DNA from: Proteles cristata cristata
Taxonomy: Eukaryota; Chordata; Mammalia; Carnivora; Hyaenidae
Direction: 5' to 3'
Assembly (NCBI GenBank): GCA_017311185.1
Contig: JAESUZ010004803.1
Coordinates: forward strand, 1 to 64,000
Length of the DNA stretch: 64,000 bases
Both the position numbers and the translations under genes were made by a program. Below the pieces are notes generated by a model. That model saw nothing but the letters and a program-made list of their open reading frames with translations. It made no database searches and was not told where the DNA came from. Shown in pieces: positions 47,311 to 58,479 of this stretch; the first letter of the stretch is position 1, and each line of letters starts with the position of its first letter.

Positions 47311-48433
47311 TTTTTTTAATAGTTTATTGTCAAGTTGGTTTCCATAAAACATCCAGTGCTCATCCCCACAAGTGCCCTCCTCCAGGCCCATCACCCCCCT
47401 TATCTTCCCCCCCCCACCTCCATCAGTCCTCAGTTTGTTCTCAGCATTCAAGAGTCTCTCATGGTTTGCCTCCCTCCCTCTCCCCAACTATTTTTCCCCT
47501 CTTCTTCTCCCCCAGGGTCCTTTGTTAAGTTCCTCCTAATCCTCCTATACATGCAAACATATGGTATCTGTCCTTCTCTGCCTGACTTATTTCACTCAGC
47601 ATAACACCATCCAGTTCCATCCATGTTGCTACACATGGCCAGATTTCATTCTTTCTCATTGTCATGTAGTATCCCGTTGTATAGATAAACCACATCTTCT
47701 TGTTCCATTTGTCAGTTGACGGACACTTAGGCTCTTTCCATGTTTTGGCTATTGTTGAGAGGGCTGCAGTGAACATTGGGGTACACGTTCCCCTATGCAT
47801 CAGCACTCCTGTATCCCTTGGGTAAATTCCTAGCAGTGCTATTGCTGGGTCATAGGGAGTTCTATTGTTAATCTTTTTTTAATTTTTTTAATGTTTTATT
47901 TATCTCTGAGAGAGAGACAAACACCATGAGCAGGGGAGGGTCAGAGAGAGAGAGGGAGTTACAGAATCTGAAACAGTCTCCAGGCTCTGAGCCAGCTGTC
48001 AGCACAGAGCCCGACATGGGGCTCGAACCCACGAACCATAAGATCATGACCTGAGCTGAAGTCGGACGCTCAACCAACTGAGCCACCCAGGCACCCCTAT
48101 TGTTAGTTTTTTGAGGAACCTCCACACTGTTTTCCAGAGGGGCTGCACCAGTTTACATCCCACAAACAGTGTAGGAGGAGAAAGCAGGAAACAACCTACT
48201 TGACCTCAACCGCAGCAATTTCTTACCTGACACATCCCCAAAGGCAAGGGAATTAAGAACAAAAATGAACTACTAGGACCTCATCAAGATAAAAAGCTTC
48301 TGCATGGCAAAGGAAACAATAAAACTAATAGGTAACTGACGGAATGGGAAAAGATAGTTGCAAATGACATATCAGATAAAGGGCTAGTTTCCAAAATCTA
48401 TAAGGAACTCACCAAACTCCACACCCAAAAAAC
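47311..48433 (-). mobile_element. young L1 with 5' inversion (twin priming), with TSD
   Basis: Perfect 16-bp duplications attagtacataattta at 47295-47310 and 48434-48449 enclose one insertion. From 47311 to about 48176 it is L1 3' UTR and the ORF2 end on the minus strand (SINE-interrupted). From about 48177 to 48433 it is a more upstream ORF2 piece on the plus strand (codes ...[18 protein letters not shown]... region). About 225-240 bp of L1 expected between the two pieces is missing at the junction. Confidence 0.93.
47875..48097 (-). mobile_element. Can-SINE (felid type A) nested in L1
   Basis: Full reverse-oriented copy. 'ctattgttaatctttt' before and 'ctattgttagtttttt' after are the L1 target, duplicated and slightly diverged. 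It post-dates the inverted L1. Confidence 0.93.
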
Positions 48434-48499
48434 ATTAGTACATAATTTAAAAATGTGTTATTTTATCCAGCATTCTACTATATTTTGTCAACAACAAAA

Positions 48500-48670
48500 A
48501 TAACACTAGAGCTACAATTCACAGTCTCATGGCATGTCAGGCACTTTTCTAAGTGCTCTACTTACGTACAGTTCTCAAATCACTTCTATAGAGTAGCTAG
48601 TAATTTGTTGCCAATTTTAGAGATGAGAAAATTAAGTCTAGACTTGTTAAGTAACTTTCCCACTGAAATT
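48500..48670 (-). repeat. MIR
   Basis: 'gtcaggcacttttctaagtg', 'ttttagagatgagaaaatta' and 'gttaagtaactttcccac' match antisense MIR. Confidence 0.8.
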
Positions 48671-48864
48671 AAGAATATCCTTAATATGGGTCTCCTTCTA
48701 CTATATTAATTTATCCATCTATATGATCTGGGTTTTACACACATCTTAGTAGATCTCTTCTGAGTTGACTGATGAAACATTTGCAACAATTGGGACAATC
48801 CATACTGTGGGGCACTGAAATACATTCCAGGAATTGTGTTCTCTCAACTGTAAAAATTGGAATA

Positions 48865-49086
48865 GGGTCACCAGGATGGCTCAGTTGGTTAAACGTCTGA
48901 CTTGATTTTGGCTCAGGTCATGATCTCACAGTCCATGGGATCAAGCCCCACATCTGGCTCTGTGCTGACAACACAGAGCCTGAATGGAATTCTCTCTATC
49001 CCTCCCACTCTCTCTGCCCCTCTCACAACTTGCATACACACTCTTTTTCTCTCTTAAAAATAAATAAACATTTTTTAAATAAAGAA
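48865..49086 (+). mobile_element. Can-SINE (older type C), first of a tandem pair
   Basis: 'gggtcaccaggatggctcag', 'ggctcaggtcatgatctcac', 'atggaattctctctatccc', tail 'aaaaataaataaacattt'. Flanked by taaaaattgga at 48851-48861 and 49087-49097. Confidence 0.93.
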
Positions 49087-49097
49087 TAAAAATTGGA

Positions 49098-49331
49098 GGG
49101 GTGACTGGGTGGCTCAGCCAGTTAAGCATCCGACTTCAGCTCAGGTCATGATCTCGCGGTCTGTGGGTTCAAGCCCCACATCGGGCTCTATGCTGACACC
49201 TCAGAGCCTGGAGCCTGCTTTACATCCTGTGTCTCCCTCTCTCCCTGCCATTTCCCTGCTCATGCTCTGTCTCTCCCGTCTCTCAAAAATAAAAATAAAT
49301 ATTAAAAATTTTTTAATTTTTAAAAAAAGAG
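49098..49331 (+). mobile_element. Can-SINE (felid type A), second of a tandem pair
   Basis: 'ggggtgactgggtggctcag', 'ctcagagcctggagcctgct', long A-rich tail with 'attttttaattttt'. Flanked by taaaaattgga at 49087-49097 and 49332-49342. Confidence 0.94.
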
Positions 49332-49489
49332 TAAAAATTGGAATAAATGTTTTTCTTCACAGGGGGGAAAAAAGCATCCTTTTGATTAAAGAACTTCTGC
49401 ATTTCCTGAATACCTATAAAGCTAATAAGCAAAGCCTCTTTTACACTGTAAAAGGCATCGTTATTTCAGTAATACTAGAAAAGTCCATG

Positions 49490-49608
49490 TCTTCTTTTAA
49501 GTTTGAGAGCAGGGGAGGAGCAGCAAGAGAGGGAGAAAAATCCCAAGCAGGCTTTGCACTATCAGCAGAAAGCCCACACAGGACTCAAACTCACGAACCG
49601 TGAGATCA
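49490..49608 (-). mobile_element. partial Can-SINE
   Basis: Only the 3' two-thirds is present ('gagagcaggggaggagcagc' to 'ctcacgaaccgtgagatca'). The tRNA-like head is missing, cut where the adjoining L1 sequence begins. Confidence 0.8.
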
Positions 49609-50760
49609 GTAGATTCCTGTGATTCAGCACTTACATACAACGCCCAGTGCTCATCCCAAAAAGTGCCCTCCTCAATGCCCATCACCCATTTCCCCCCTCC
49701 CCACCATAAACCCTCAGTCTGTTCTCTGTATTTAAGAGTCTCTTATGGTTTGCCTCTCTTTCTGTTTGAAACTATTTTTCCCCTTCATTTCCCCCGTGGC
49801 CTTCTGTTAAGTTTCTCAAGTTCCACATATGAGTGAAAAATTATCTGTGTTTCTTTGACTCACTTATTTCACTTAGCATAATAGTGAACAACAGTTCCAT
49901 CCATGTTGTTGTAAAAGGCAGGATTATTACATTCTTTCTCGTTGCCAAGTAGTATTCCATTGTATATACAAACCACATCTTTTTTTTTTCCTTATTTGTA
50001 ATTTATTTTTTTTTTTACAAATAGTTTATTGTCAAATTAGTTTCCACATAACACTCAGTGCTCATCCCCATAAGTGTCCTCCTCTATGCCGGCCCCCCCT
50101 CCCCCCCCACATCCATCAGTCCTCAGTTTTTGTCAGCATTCAAGAGTCTCTCATGGTTTGCCTCTCTCCCTTTCCCCCACCATTTCCGCTCTTCTTCTCC
50201 CCCTTGTTCCTCTGTCAAGTTCCTCCTAATCCTCCTATACGTGCAAACATATGATATTTGTCCTTCTCTGCCTGACTTATTTCGCTCAGCATAACACCCT
50301 CAAGGTCCATCCATGTTGCTACACATGGCCAGACTTCATTCTTTCTCATTGCCATGTAGTATTCCATGGTATAGATAAACCACATCTTCTTGATCCATTC
50401 ATCTGTTGATGGACACTTAGGCTCTTTCCATGTTTTAGCTATTGTGGAGAGTGCTGCTATGAACATTGGGGTACATGTGCTCCTATGCATCAGCATTTCT
50501 GTATCCCTTGGATAAATTCCTAGCAGTGCTATTGCTGGGTCCTAGGGGAGTTCTATTGTTAGTTTCCTGAGGAACCTCCACACTGTTTTCCAGAGGGGCT
50601 GTACCAGTTTACATTCCCACCAACAATGTAGGAGGGTGCCCTACAAACCACATCTTCTTGATCTATTCATCAGTTGATGGACATTTGGGCTCTTTCCATA
50701 ATTTGGCTATTGTTAAAAGTGCTGCTATAAACATTGGGGTACATGTCCCATATGAATCAG
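49609..50760 (-). mobile_element. older L1 3' end hosting a younger L1
   Basis: Outer pieces 49609-49981 and 50642-50760 are one older, minus-strand L1 tail: C-rich 3' UTR complement, 'tccacatatgagtgaaaaat', then ORF2 end 'catcagttgatggacatttg'. The middle is the younger insertion. Confidence 0.85.
49982..50641 (-). mobile_element. young L1 3' end nested in older L1, with TSD
   Basis: Perfect 15-bp duplication tacaaaccacatctt at 49967-49981 and 50642-50656. The 660-bp piece carries the end of ORF2 (frame 50496-50215) and 3' UTR. Its tail is interrupted: A-run, about 17 bp ('taaattacaaataagg'), A-run. It is nearly identical to the matching part of the 42733-44897 L1. Confidence 0.95.
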
Positions 50761-50864
50761 TAATCTTTATAAACTATTTCCTTTAACACAATATAGTTAA
50801 CACCTAAGGCTATCTGTTTATAATCATACTCCCTCACAATAGGATTTTATAATTTGCAAATTAC

Positions 50865-51035
50865 TTCTATGTACATTATTTCACTTAATCTTAAAAACAA
50901 TCCAATGAGTTAGCTAGACAGAAATCATTATTCCCATTTTACATATAAGAAAATGGATTCACAGGAATAAAGTGGCATGTCCTAAATCAAAACATGAATA
51001 AGTAGAGGAACTAGCAACTAATGTCAGGTCTTCTG
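50865..51035 (-). repeat. MIR
   Basis: 'ctatgtacattatttcactt', 'aatccaatgagttagctaga' and 'attcccattttacatataag' match antisense MIR. Confidence 0.8.
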
Positions 51036-51199
51036 CCTTCCAAAAATGCAGATAGGAAAAGTTGCTATCTCCTTATGAAGTTGTCAAGAATCTGAAATAG
51101 GGGTGGAGGACTTCTACAGTTATAACTGGTGGCTTTATTCCTCCCATTGAGCCTGTCTTTCTTTTCCATCTTTTCCATTTTCAAATCTGATTCAATCTT

Positions 51200-51395
51200 T
51201 TTTTTTTTCCAAATGTTTGTTTATTTTGAGAGAGAAAGCACACACACAAGCTGGGGAGGGGGAAAGGAAGAGGGAGAGAATCTGCACTGTCAGCACAGAG
51301 CCAGATGTGGGGCTCCATCTCATGAACCATGAAATGATGACCTGAACCAATACCAAAAGTTGGACTTTTAACCAAGTGAGCCACGCAGGCATCCC
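51200..51395 (-). mobile_element. Can-SINE (older type C), with TSD
   Basis: Reverse-oriented. The perfect 17-bp duplication aaatctgattcaatctt is at 51183-51199 and 51396-51412. Confidence 0.95.
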
Positions 51396-51412
51396 AAATC
51401 TGATTCAATCTT

Positions 51413-51693
51413 CTCCGTTCATCATTAAATTCTGATGTAAGATACAGGTGAGTGAAAAATATGCACTTCATATTTTTAAGGAGCTTTTATACTTAGCATA
51501 TATGCTGGATTTCAATTCCAGTGCTTTTTATCTTTCCTTTCACAGACGTTGAATCTTTTACTACGAATTCCTTAATATAACATAATCTACACTAGATGAA
51601 TGCTTCTTACATGCCTCTTTTATTCTTAATTCCACCGTATTACCCGAATCATTAAGGAATACAAAAAAATACCTATCATATTAATAGAACATA
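51413..51693. other. unclassified sequence
   Basis: No gene or repeat is recognised. Confidence 0.4.
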
Positions 51694-51841
51694 CCATGAG
51701 AGACTCTTGAATGCCAGGAACAAACTGAGGGCTGATGGGGGGGAGGGGAAGGAGGGTGATGGGTATGGAGGAGGGCATTTGTGGGGATGAGCACTGGGTG
51801 TTATATGGAAACCAACTTGACAATAAACTATTTTTAAAAAA
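51694..51841 (+). mobile_element. very short L1 3' UTR insertion
   Basis: Only the last 150 bp of a young L1: 'catgagagactcttgaatgc', G-rich 3' UTR, 'gacaataaactattt', A-tail. Flanks agaacatacc and agaagatacc are a probable 10-bp duplication with one change. Confidence 0.88.
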
Positions 51842-51849
51842 AGAAGATA

Positions 51850-52790
51850 CCGTCAACTTAATAGCTGAGAATAAAGAAATACAAAGACACAAAACTAGGT
51901 AGTTGGAGAACACTTGTGCTAAAAGGATCTGAGGGTCTGTTGAAAGGCTTATTGTGTTCAGAAAGATTAACAAGAAAGTACTAAGCAGGTATTTCGTAAC
52001 TTCAGACTAATCTGTATAAACTACAAAGAGGGAAAACTGAAAATGATCTGCAGCAACCCACAAGAAAAAGAGAAGATATTGTTTAAAAAAAAAACAGTTT
52101 ATTTTAGTAACACAGCATACCCATCCTATTTAGAAATGTTTCTTCTGATTTCTCTCTACATAGCATTTCATGAACAATTTATATTATTATCTAGGTAAAC
52201 AATTATAATTCTATTAAAAATATAAGCATATAACAGGGGAATACTGTTTCTCTCCATTGTTCATTCCTAAAATCTAACTGTTGCCCTAAAAAGAGACCAT
52301 ATAAGCAACTACCACTGAGCCACTAAAAATGAATATTGGGATTTATCCTATAGCCTAATCCTCTTAGCATGAAAAGGTTTCTTACATTGGATACTCCTGT
52401 AAATGACACTTTTACTACAGGAACTTGGAAGTCTTCAATAGTCCTTAGAGAGTTAAATGATGTATCACATTTTCAATAATATTAAGCTGCATCTTCTCAT
52501 TCATTTTACAATTCATAATCTTCCTTCAGGACTCAGGTACTTCCCTATTCCCCACACCAAGTTACTCCAGGCCCCCACATCTGTGAGTAGGACACTTACT
52601 CTCTCCTTGAATTGTCATAGATCTGCCTGTCAGTCACACTCATAAACAGCGGGCTTGTCCGGGGCTGAAACATTAATGTATTCACCTCCACAATGTGAGG
52701 CCTACCCCTGCATAAGACAAAGTGGCCCCTCAATAAAATTTCTGGACTACTTATATAAATTAATTAACTTCAGAATTCTTTTTCAATTGG
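51850..52790. other. unclassified sequence
   Basis: About 0.9 kb with no gene or named repeat recognised. Confidence 0.45.
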
Positions 52791-52792
52791 AC

Positions 52793-52985
52793 AGACTTGA
52801 TTTCAGCTCAGGTCATGATCACATGGTTCATGGGTTCAAGCCCCGTGTCAGGCTCTGCACTGACAGCATGAATCCTGTTTGGGATTCTCTTCCTCTTCTC
52901 TCTCTGCCCTTCTCCTGCTCATGTGTTTGTGCTCTTTCTCTTTCTCTCTCTAAATAAATGAACATATTTATTAAATGTTTTATTA
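52793..52985 (+). mobile_element. 5'-truncated Can-SINE (older type C)
   Basis: It begins at 'gacttgatttcagctcaggt', so the first 35 or so bases are missing. 'tgtttgggattctcttcctc' and an AT-rich tail follow. Confidence 0.88.
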
Positions 52986-53004
52986 AATATATTAAAATGG
53001 GAAT

Positions 53005-53110
53005 GAGATTAAGTAATTTGCACAAGGTTTACACAACTAATACATGGTCAGCCCAGGATCAAATCCTGGGTCTGTTTAACCCCAAAGTTCCTGCTCACAT
53101 TTACCCTCTT
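53005..53110 (-). repeat. MIR fragment
   Basis: 'gattaagtaatttgcacaag', 'ggatcaaatcctgggtctgt' matches antisense MIR. Confidence 0.75.
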
Positions 53111-53187
53111 ATGCTGTTTTGAGGAACTTCATGGGTTGGTAGTCTCCAAATTTGACTGCACATCACTAAAACATTTTTATCATAAAT

Positions 53188-53275
53188 CATCCATATATAT
53201 CATATATATATCATATATATTAATATATAAAATATATTACAAATATGTAATACATATGTATTACACATGCACCTA
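53188..53275. repeat. AT-rich low-complexity tract
   Basis: Alternating 'atatatcatatatata' and 'aatatgtaatacatatgtat' sequence with hairpin potential. Confidence 0.85.
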
Positions 53276-53490
53276 CTGCAATTATATTTTAGTTACAACA
53301 TAAAATATAAAAACTTTTAATTAATCACTAGCTAAAAATTAAAGAAAGAATATTTTAAAGTTTCATTTTGATAATGGTTCAAAAATCTTTTTGCTCCTAT
53401 TTTGAAAATAGTATTAATAATAATATCTGGGTATTATCAAACTTTCAATAAGACATATTATTAAAAATAATATATAAATTCAATTTTTAT

Positions 53491-53705
53491 TTAAAAAATT
53501 TTTTTAATGTTTATTTCTGAGAGAGAGAGAGGCAGCGTGAGCAGGGGAGGGTCAGAGAGAGAGGGAGACACAGAATCTGAAACAGGCTCCAGGCTCTGAG
53601 CTAGTTGTCAGCACAGAACCCGACACGGGGCTCAAACCCACGAACCATGAGATCATGACCTGAACCAAAGTCGGACACTCAGCCGACTGAGCCACCCAGG
53701 CACCC
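53491..53705 (-). mobile_element. Can-SINE (felid type A)
   Basis: Well-preserved reverse-oriented copy ending 'ccacccaggcacccc'. 'caattttta' is a short candidate duplication. Confidence 0.94.
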
Positions 53706-53784
53706 CAATTTTTAAAGTCTTCTTGATAATTCAAAAATTTTTGGACAACTTCTTGTCTTGATTATTTTCACCTCATTATCTAGC

Positions 53785-53890
53785 TGACAAAGATTGTACA
53801 TAAGTGCTGAATCATTAAATTGTACACCTGAAACTAATATCACACAGTATGTTGACTAAGTGGAATATAAATAAAAACTTTTTTAAAAAA
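53785..53890 (+). mobile_element. L1 3'-end fragment
   Basis: 'tgctgaatcattaaattgta', 'cacctgaaactaatatcaca' and an A-rich end. Same type as the fragment at 1150-1318. Confidence 0.75.
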
Positions 53891-54434
53891 TCATCAGCTT
53901 TGCAATTTTCTTTGTGTTCCTTTGTGCTGGTATTACTAGAACCATATTAATTTCTTTTCCAAAATCTCTTTAAATCCAATTAACTGGGCACATGTGAACT
54001 ACAATATGTTGAATTACACTGAAAATGAACAGATTATTTTCAATAATATCAATTCCTCCCAATTATGAAAATTCTCAATCCACTCTCAGAATAAATTAAA
54101 AAATGTACACGACTAATAAATGTCTGACAAGATGGTTGTGTAATTATTAGAAAAACTCCCCCTCTCAATGGGGTTTTCCCTGCACATCTCCTGGAGTACC
54201 TATACACGTTCTCCCACAGCTGCCTGGTCTTTGGAGATCACTGACCTAAATACTCTAAAATCCACCACTGAGTTCAACCAGGCCTGCAGAGAACTTTCAG
54301 CATTTAATTCACTGTCCAAATAATTGCTATTATTCAATTATGTTTGTTGTGATGCCATCAGTCCAAATGAAAGAACCTAAGAGAAACTGCTTTCACAATG
54401 AGAGAACAAGAGAATTAAAATGAATTCAAAGGAT

Positions 54435-54639
54435 GGGGCTCCTGGGTGGCTCAGTCGGTTGAGTGTCTGACTCCTGGTTTCAGCTCAGGTCATGATCTTG
54501 CAGTTTTCATGGGTTTGAGCCCCGCCTCAGGCTCTGCACTGGCAGCACGGATCCTGCTTGGGATTTTCTCTCTGCTCCTCCTCCTTAGCGCTGTCTCTGT
54601 CTCTCTCAAAAAATAAACTAAAATTCTTTTTAAAAATGT
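54435..54639 (+). mobile_element. Can-SINE (older type C), with TSD
   Basis: 'ggggctcctgggtggctcag', 'cctgcttgggattttctctc', tail 'caaaaaataaactaaa'. attcaaagga is at 54424-54433 and 54640-54649. Confidence 0.95.
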
Positions 54640-54649
54640 ATTCAAAGGA

Positions 54650-55650
54650 CTCCTTCCTATATCATCTTTTACAGACCATGGATGAAAAAGAAATAATCCT
54701 CTAACACAAATACTCCTGAAAACAAGGAAGTTCATTCTGTGATTTATGCAGACAAGCTTCCATCAACTTGGGTGAGAAATCAATCAATGCTCCCAAATCT
54801 AATTTTGAGAGAAGAAAGGATATTTTTGAAAGATATCGTTTAGTGACTATATTGTCAATACAATGATTTTAATGTACAAAATGTAGTTTTTATAATTATA
54901 TCCTTTTTTCTTATGTTACATATTTTCTGATATTCACTGAAGTGTAATTTTATGTCTGTTAAACCTAGTAAGAGTTTATTGAAAAAATGTTTTTCACTTA
55001 TGTGATGGTTCAACAGAGGACTTACAAGCAACTTAATGTATCTCTGTACTTAAAACCATAAAGCAGCTGCAGAAAAGGGGAACTTCTAGTTATGTGCTAT
55101 TTATTTAACCTCATGGCTATGCACTTGTGTATGGTCATTGACTTTCATGCAGACATTTTATTATGTTGGTAACAGCATTAGGTTCATTCTAATATGTAGA
55201 ATACCACCTAATTTCTGTTCTGCTCAGCATCAGAGCTTCATTTTAGGGTAATCAGGAAAATTCTAATACCAAGTAATGTTCATCTAGTTAGTGTCATGCT
55301 TCAAGGAACTCAAAATGCTTGACCAAAAAATTATGAACACTTCCCACAGGACATACTTTCAGACCTTTCTTTTCTGTAAGACTGAGTGACTCTTTTTGCT
55401 TTATTTTACTGAGGCTTACACACATCCTAGATAACTGAAAATTATCTAGGAGTAGTAGGAAGATTTCGTCATGAAGTTACCACAAGTTAGCAGAACTCAA
55501 AATTGTTACTGATTAGTTTTATCCTACCATACTGTGTCAACAGACATTTTAAAAACAGACAAATTTCAGTACCAGAAAAGAAACTCAGCTACCCAAGAGA
55601 TATATGTGCATTAGAAAGTATAGTAAATGAATCATTATAATAAATCTGAC
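54650..55650. other. unclassified AT-rich sequence
   Basis: 1 kb with no gene or named repeat recognised. Confidence 0.5.
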
Positions 55651-55654
55651 ATAT

Positions 55655-55885
55655 AGCGGACACTTACTATATACCAGGCACTGTGCTAAAGCATTATGTA
55701 CACAGTCTCATTTACTCCACAAATAATTCTCTGAGGTAGGTAAAATAGAAACACCTTTTATTCCTGGAGAAATCAAGCTAAAGGGAGAATTAAAAACTTG
55801 TCCAAGATAAGAAAGCTGGTAAGCTGCTATTCTAGAGTCAAACACAGGTTGTCTGATTCCAAAGCTCATGTGCTGAACCAACATA
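55655..55885 (-). repeat. MIR
   Basis: 'ttactatataccaggcactg', 'tgctaaagcattatgtacac', 'ttctctgaggtaggtaaaat' and 'tgtctgattccaaagctcat' give nearly the whole antisense MIR. Confidence 0.88.
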
Positions 55886-56170
55886 CGAGTGGACTTAAAA
55901 GCTGCCCAAATATTTGCACATTTCTGCACCAAGAGACACTATAGTTCCTTCACTAACAAAGAGATGAAACAGATTCATTTGTGAAATATTTTCACACTCA
56001 TATTATTATTCAAACACAAGGTCAGAACACTATTCCTCTAGTTTTCACACACTCTGAGACAATGATTTCCAAAAGTAACTCAAGAAAAAAAAAAAAGCAA
56101 CGCACATATTACATATTACCCATATTCCTATTAATGATAGGAACAGTTATGCTTAGAACACACTAATGGT

Positions 56171-56384
56171 CAGGGCACCTGGGAGGCTTAGTCTATTAAG
56201 CATCTGACTCTTAATTTCGGCTCAGGTCATGCTATCATGGTTCGTTAGTATGCATCCCATATGCCAGCTCCACACTGGTAGGGTGGAGCCTGCTTGGGAT
56301 TCTATCTCTCTCCTCCTTTCGCTGCCCCTACCTCCTCTCAAAATAAATAAATAAACTCAAAAAAAAAAAAAAAAGAAAGAAAGA
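56171..56384 (+). mobile_element. Can-SINE 1 of a stack (older type C)
   Basis: 'cagggcacctgggaggctta', 'cctgcttgggattctatctc', tail of 'aaataaataaataaac' and A-run. The duplication agaacacactaatggt (56155-56170) pairs with agaacatactaatggt (56867-56882) across the whole stack. Confidence 0.93.
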
Positions 56385-56509
56385 GGACCCTGGGTGGCTC
56401 AGTCAGTTGAGCGTCCAACTTCGACTCAGGTCATGATTTCACAGTTCATGAGTTTGAGCCCCACGTTGGGCTCTGTGCTGACAGCTCAGAGCCTGGAGCC
56501 TGCTTCAGA

Positions 56510-56549
<40 letters not shown>

Positions 56550-56609
56550 CCCTGCCCACCCCGTGCTTGTTCTGTCTCCCTCTTCTCAGAAATAAACATT
56601 TTTTTAATT
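56385..56609 (+). mobile_element. Can-SINE 2 of a stack (type A) with (GT)n
   Basis: 'accctgggtggctcagtcag', 'cagctcagagcctggagcct', then a (GT)n run at about 56514-56548 where other copies have (CT)n, tail 'cagaaataaac'. It starts directly after the A-tail of SINE 1. Confidence 0.93.
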
Positions 56610-56834
56610 TAAAAAAATTTTTTTTTTTATGTTTTATTTATTTCTAGGAGAGAGAGAGAGACAGCGTGAACAGGGAAGGTTAGAGAGAGAGGGAGTCACA
56701 GACTGAAACAGGCTCCAGGCTCTGAGCTGGCAGTCAGCACAGAGCCCGATGCGGGGCTCGAACCCACGAACCGCGAGATCATGACCTAAGCGAAAGTCGG
56801 ACACTTAACCGACTAAGCCACCCAAGCGCCCCAA
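56610..56834 (-). mobile_element. Can-SINE 3 of a stack (type B), nested in tail
   Basis: 'tatttctaggagagag', 'gtcacagactgaaacaggct', 'ccacccaagcgcccc'. The perfect 20-bp duplication at 56590-56609 and 56835-56854 is the A/T-rich tail of SINE 2. Confidence 0.96.
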
Positions 56835-56894
56835 AAATAAACATTTTTTTAATTAAAAAAAAAAAAAGAACATACTAATGGTTGGTAACACAGC

Positions 56895-56975
56895 TGGAAA
56901 GTCTCAGCTAAGAGAGGCCTTCCCTGACCGCCATATCTAAAGTAGCCTATGCTCCAATCCTGCCAACCTAATCAC
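56895..56975 (+). repeat. L2 fragment
   Basis: 'gagaggccttccctgaccgc', then 'catatctaaagtagcctatg', closely matches the L2 3' region. Confidence 0.8.
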
Positions 56976-57369
56976 TGTCACAGTGGCAGCCAGTAATTGG
57001 ACTGCTAAGACATAATGCAATAAAAAGTGCCATGGGAGATATGGAAGACCAGAGTCGGATTCATTAAGTGGGGGGAAAAAATTTTTAAAAACTCTGCTAA
57101 TCTGATACCCAGAGACATGAACTGATGAGAAGTGGCCAGGGAAAAGTGACGAGAGGGACTGCAGGACAACGAGAATTCAGGCAGGCCATGTGGCCCAAAG
57201 GCTGGATGTACAACACCTCAAATATCACCAAAAGCAGAATCAAACACTACTATAAAACCTGGTACTGAGGCAGAAACACCAAAGGCAATAGAGACAAGAT
57301 CCAAACTGCTAGCCTGCAAGAGATGAGCACAGAGGAAGTGAGATACAGAAAAAAACAAAACTTAAAGAC
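56976..57369. other. unclassified sequence
   Basis: 'agtaattggactgctaagac' through 'gagaattcaggcaggccatg' is not recognised. It has no coding frame. Confidence 0.4.
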
Positions 57370-58200
57370 TATGCACTCAACAAAAAAAAAAAATTTTAAG
57401 CCCAAGAATACACTTTTTTGCAATATACATGACAAAGGATTACTATCACTAACATATATAAAGGATCTTATAATTGAATAAGAAATTGACCAATAACCAG
57501 ATAAAAAAAAGTGGGCTAAAGAAATGGAAAATTCATAGAATAAATAAAAACAACAAAGAATATCAAAAACTGTTAACCTCATTAGTAATTGTGAACTACA
57601 ATTAGAAACAACCATACCATATCAATTATTATCTATTACACTTACACATATAATAATAAGATGGAAAATAATCATTAGCAAAAGACAAAATAAATGAGTT
57701 TCCTCTCATGCATTATTGGTGTACGTATAAAGTGACATGACCTTCCTAAAAGTTCATTTACTAAATGTATCAAAATTTTAAATGTGCATTCCTTGACATA
57801 GCACTCATACTTCTAGGAATTGTAGTAATGATGTTCATCACAACATTGTTTAAAATCATGAAAAATTAAAGACAACTATGATGTCTACCAACAGATCAGT
57901 TAAGTAATTACAATATACTCATAAAATGCCATTCTAATGTGGCCATTAAAAAGAATATGAGCCTATATTCTTTGATATAGAAAGATGTTCACAAAACATT
58001 AAGAGAAAGAATGTCACAAATTAACAGGCATGCATTATAATTATATTACTTGGTTTGTATAAAAAGTTACGTGTATGTGTTTCCTAATGTTTCTAACTTA
58101 GGTATACATGTGTGTATGGATAGAGGGATGTCTAGAAGAATACTGATAAAAATATTTATCTATATTATAGTCATAAATAAGAATAAAGTTCTCATTTTGA
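57370..58200 (+). mobile_element. old L1ME-like ORF2 end and 3' UTR
   Basis: 'tatataaaggatcttataat', 'taacctcattagtaattgtg', 'gatatagaaagatgttcaca' and 'gtatggatagagggatg' follow the order of old L1 3' ends. No frame is left. Confidence 0.7.
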
Positions 58201-58479
58201 AAAAATATACTTTGACTTTAAAGTATTTAGTGGATAAATATTCAGATATTTACATATATGAAATAATGAAGTCATTTCATTGAAATCATGTGAAAAGCAA
58301 CCATCACCACTATTTTTTTAATATTGCTTGTGAAGTTTTTAGAAACGTAAAGGAAAATATTTGTAAAAAATTTAGAAAAGAGACAAAAATCTACCTTTGT
58401 TTTTGATAAATAGCTTCTTTCTACCCTGGAAATAAATTATAAAGAGAAAGAAGTACACTCTCAACATCAGTAAAAGTAT
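58201..58479. other. unclassified AT-rich sequence
   Basis: No gene or named repeat is recognised. Confidence 0.4.

Noticed and set aside
57250..57615. 121-codon minus-strand frame
   Set aside because: It lies antisense to unclassified and old L1 sequence, with FFF/SLLPL composition expected from A-rich DNA.
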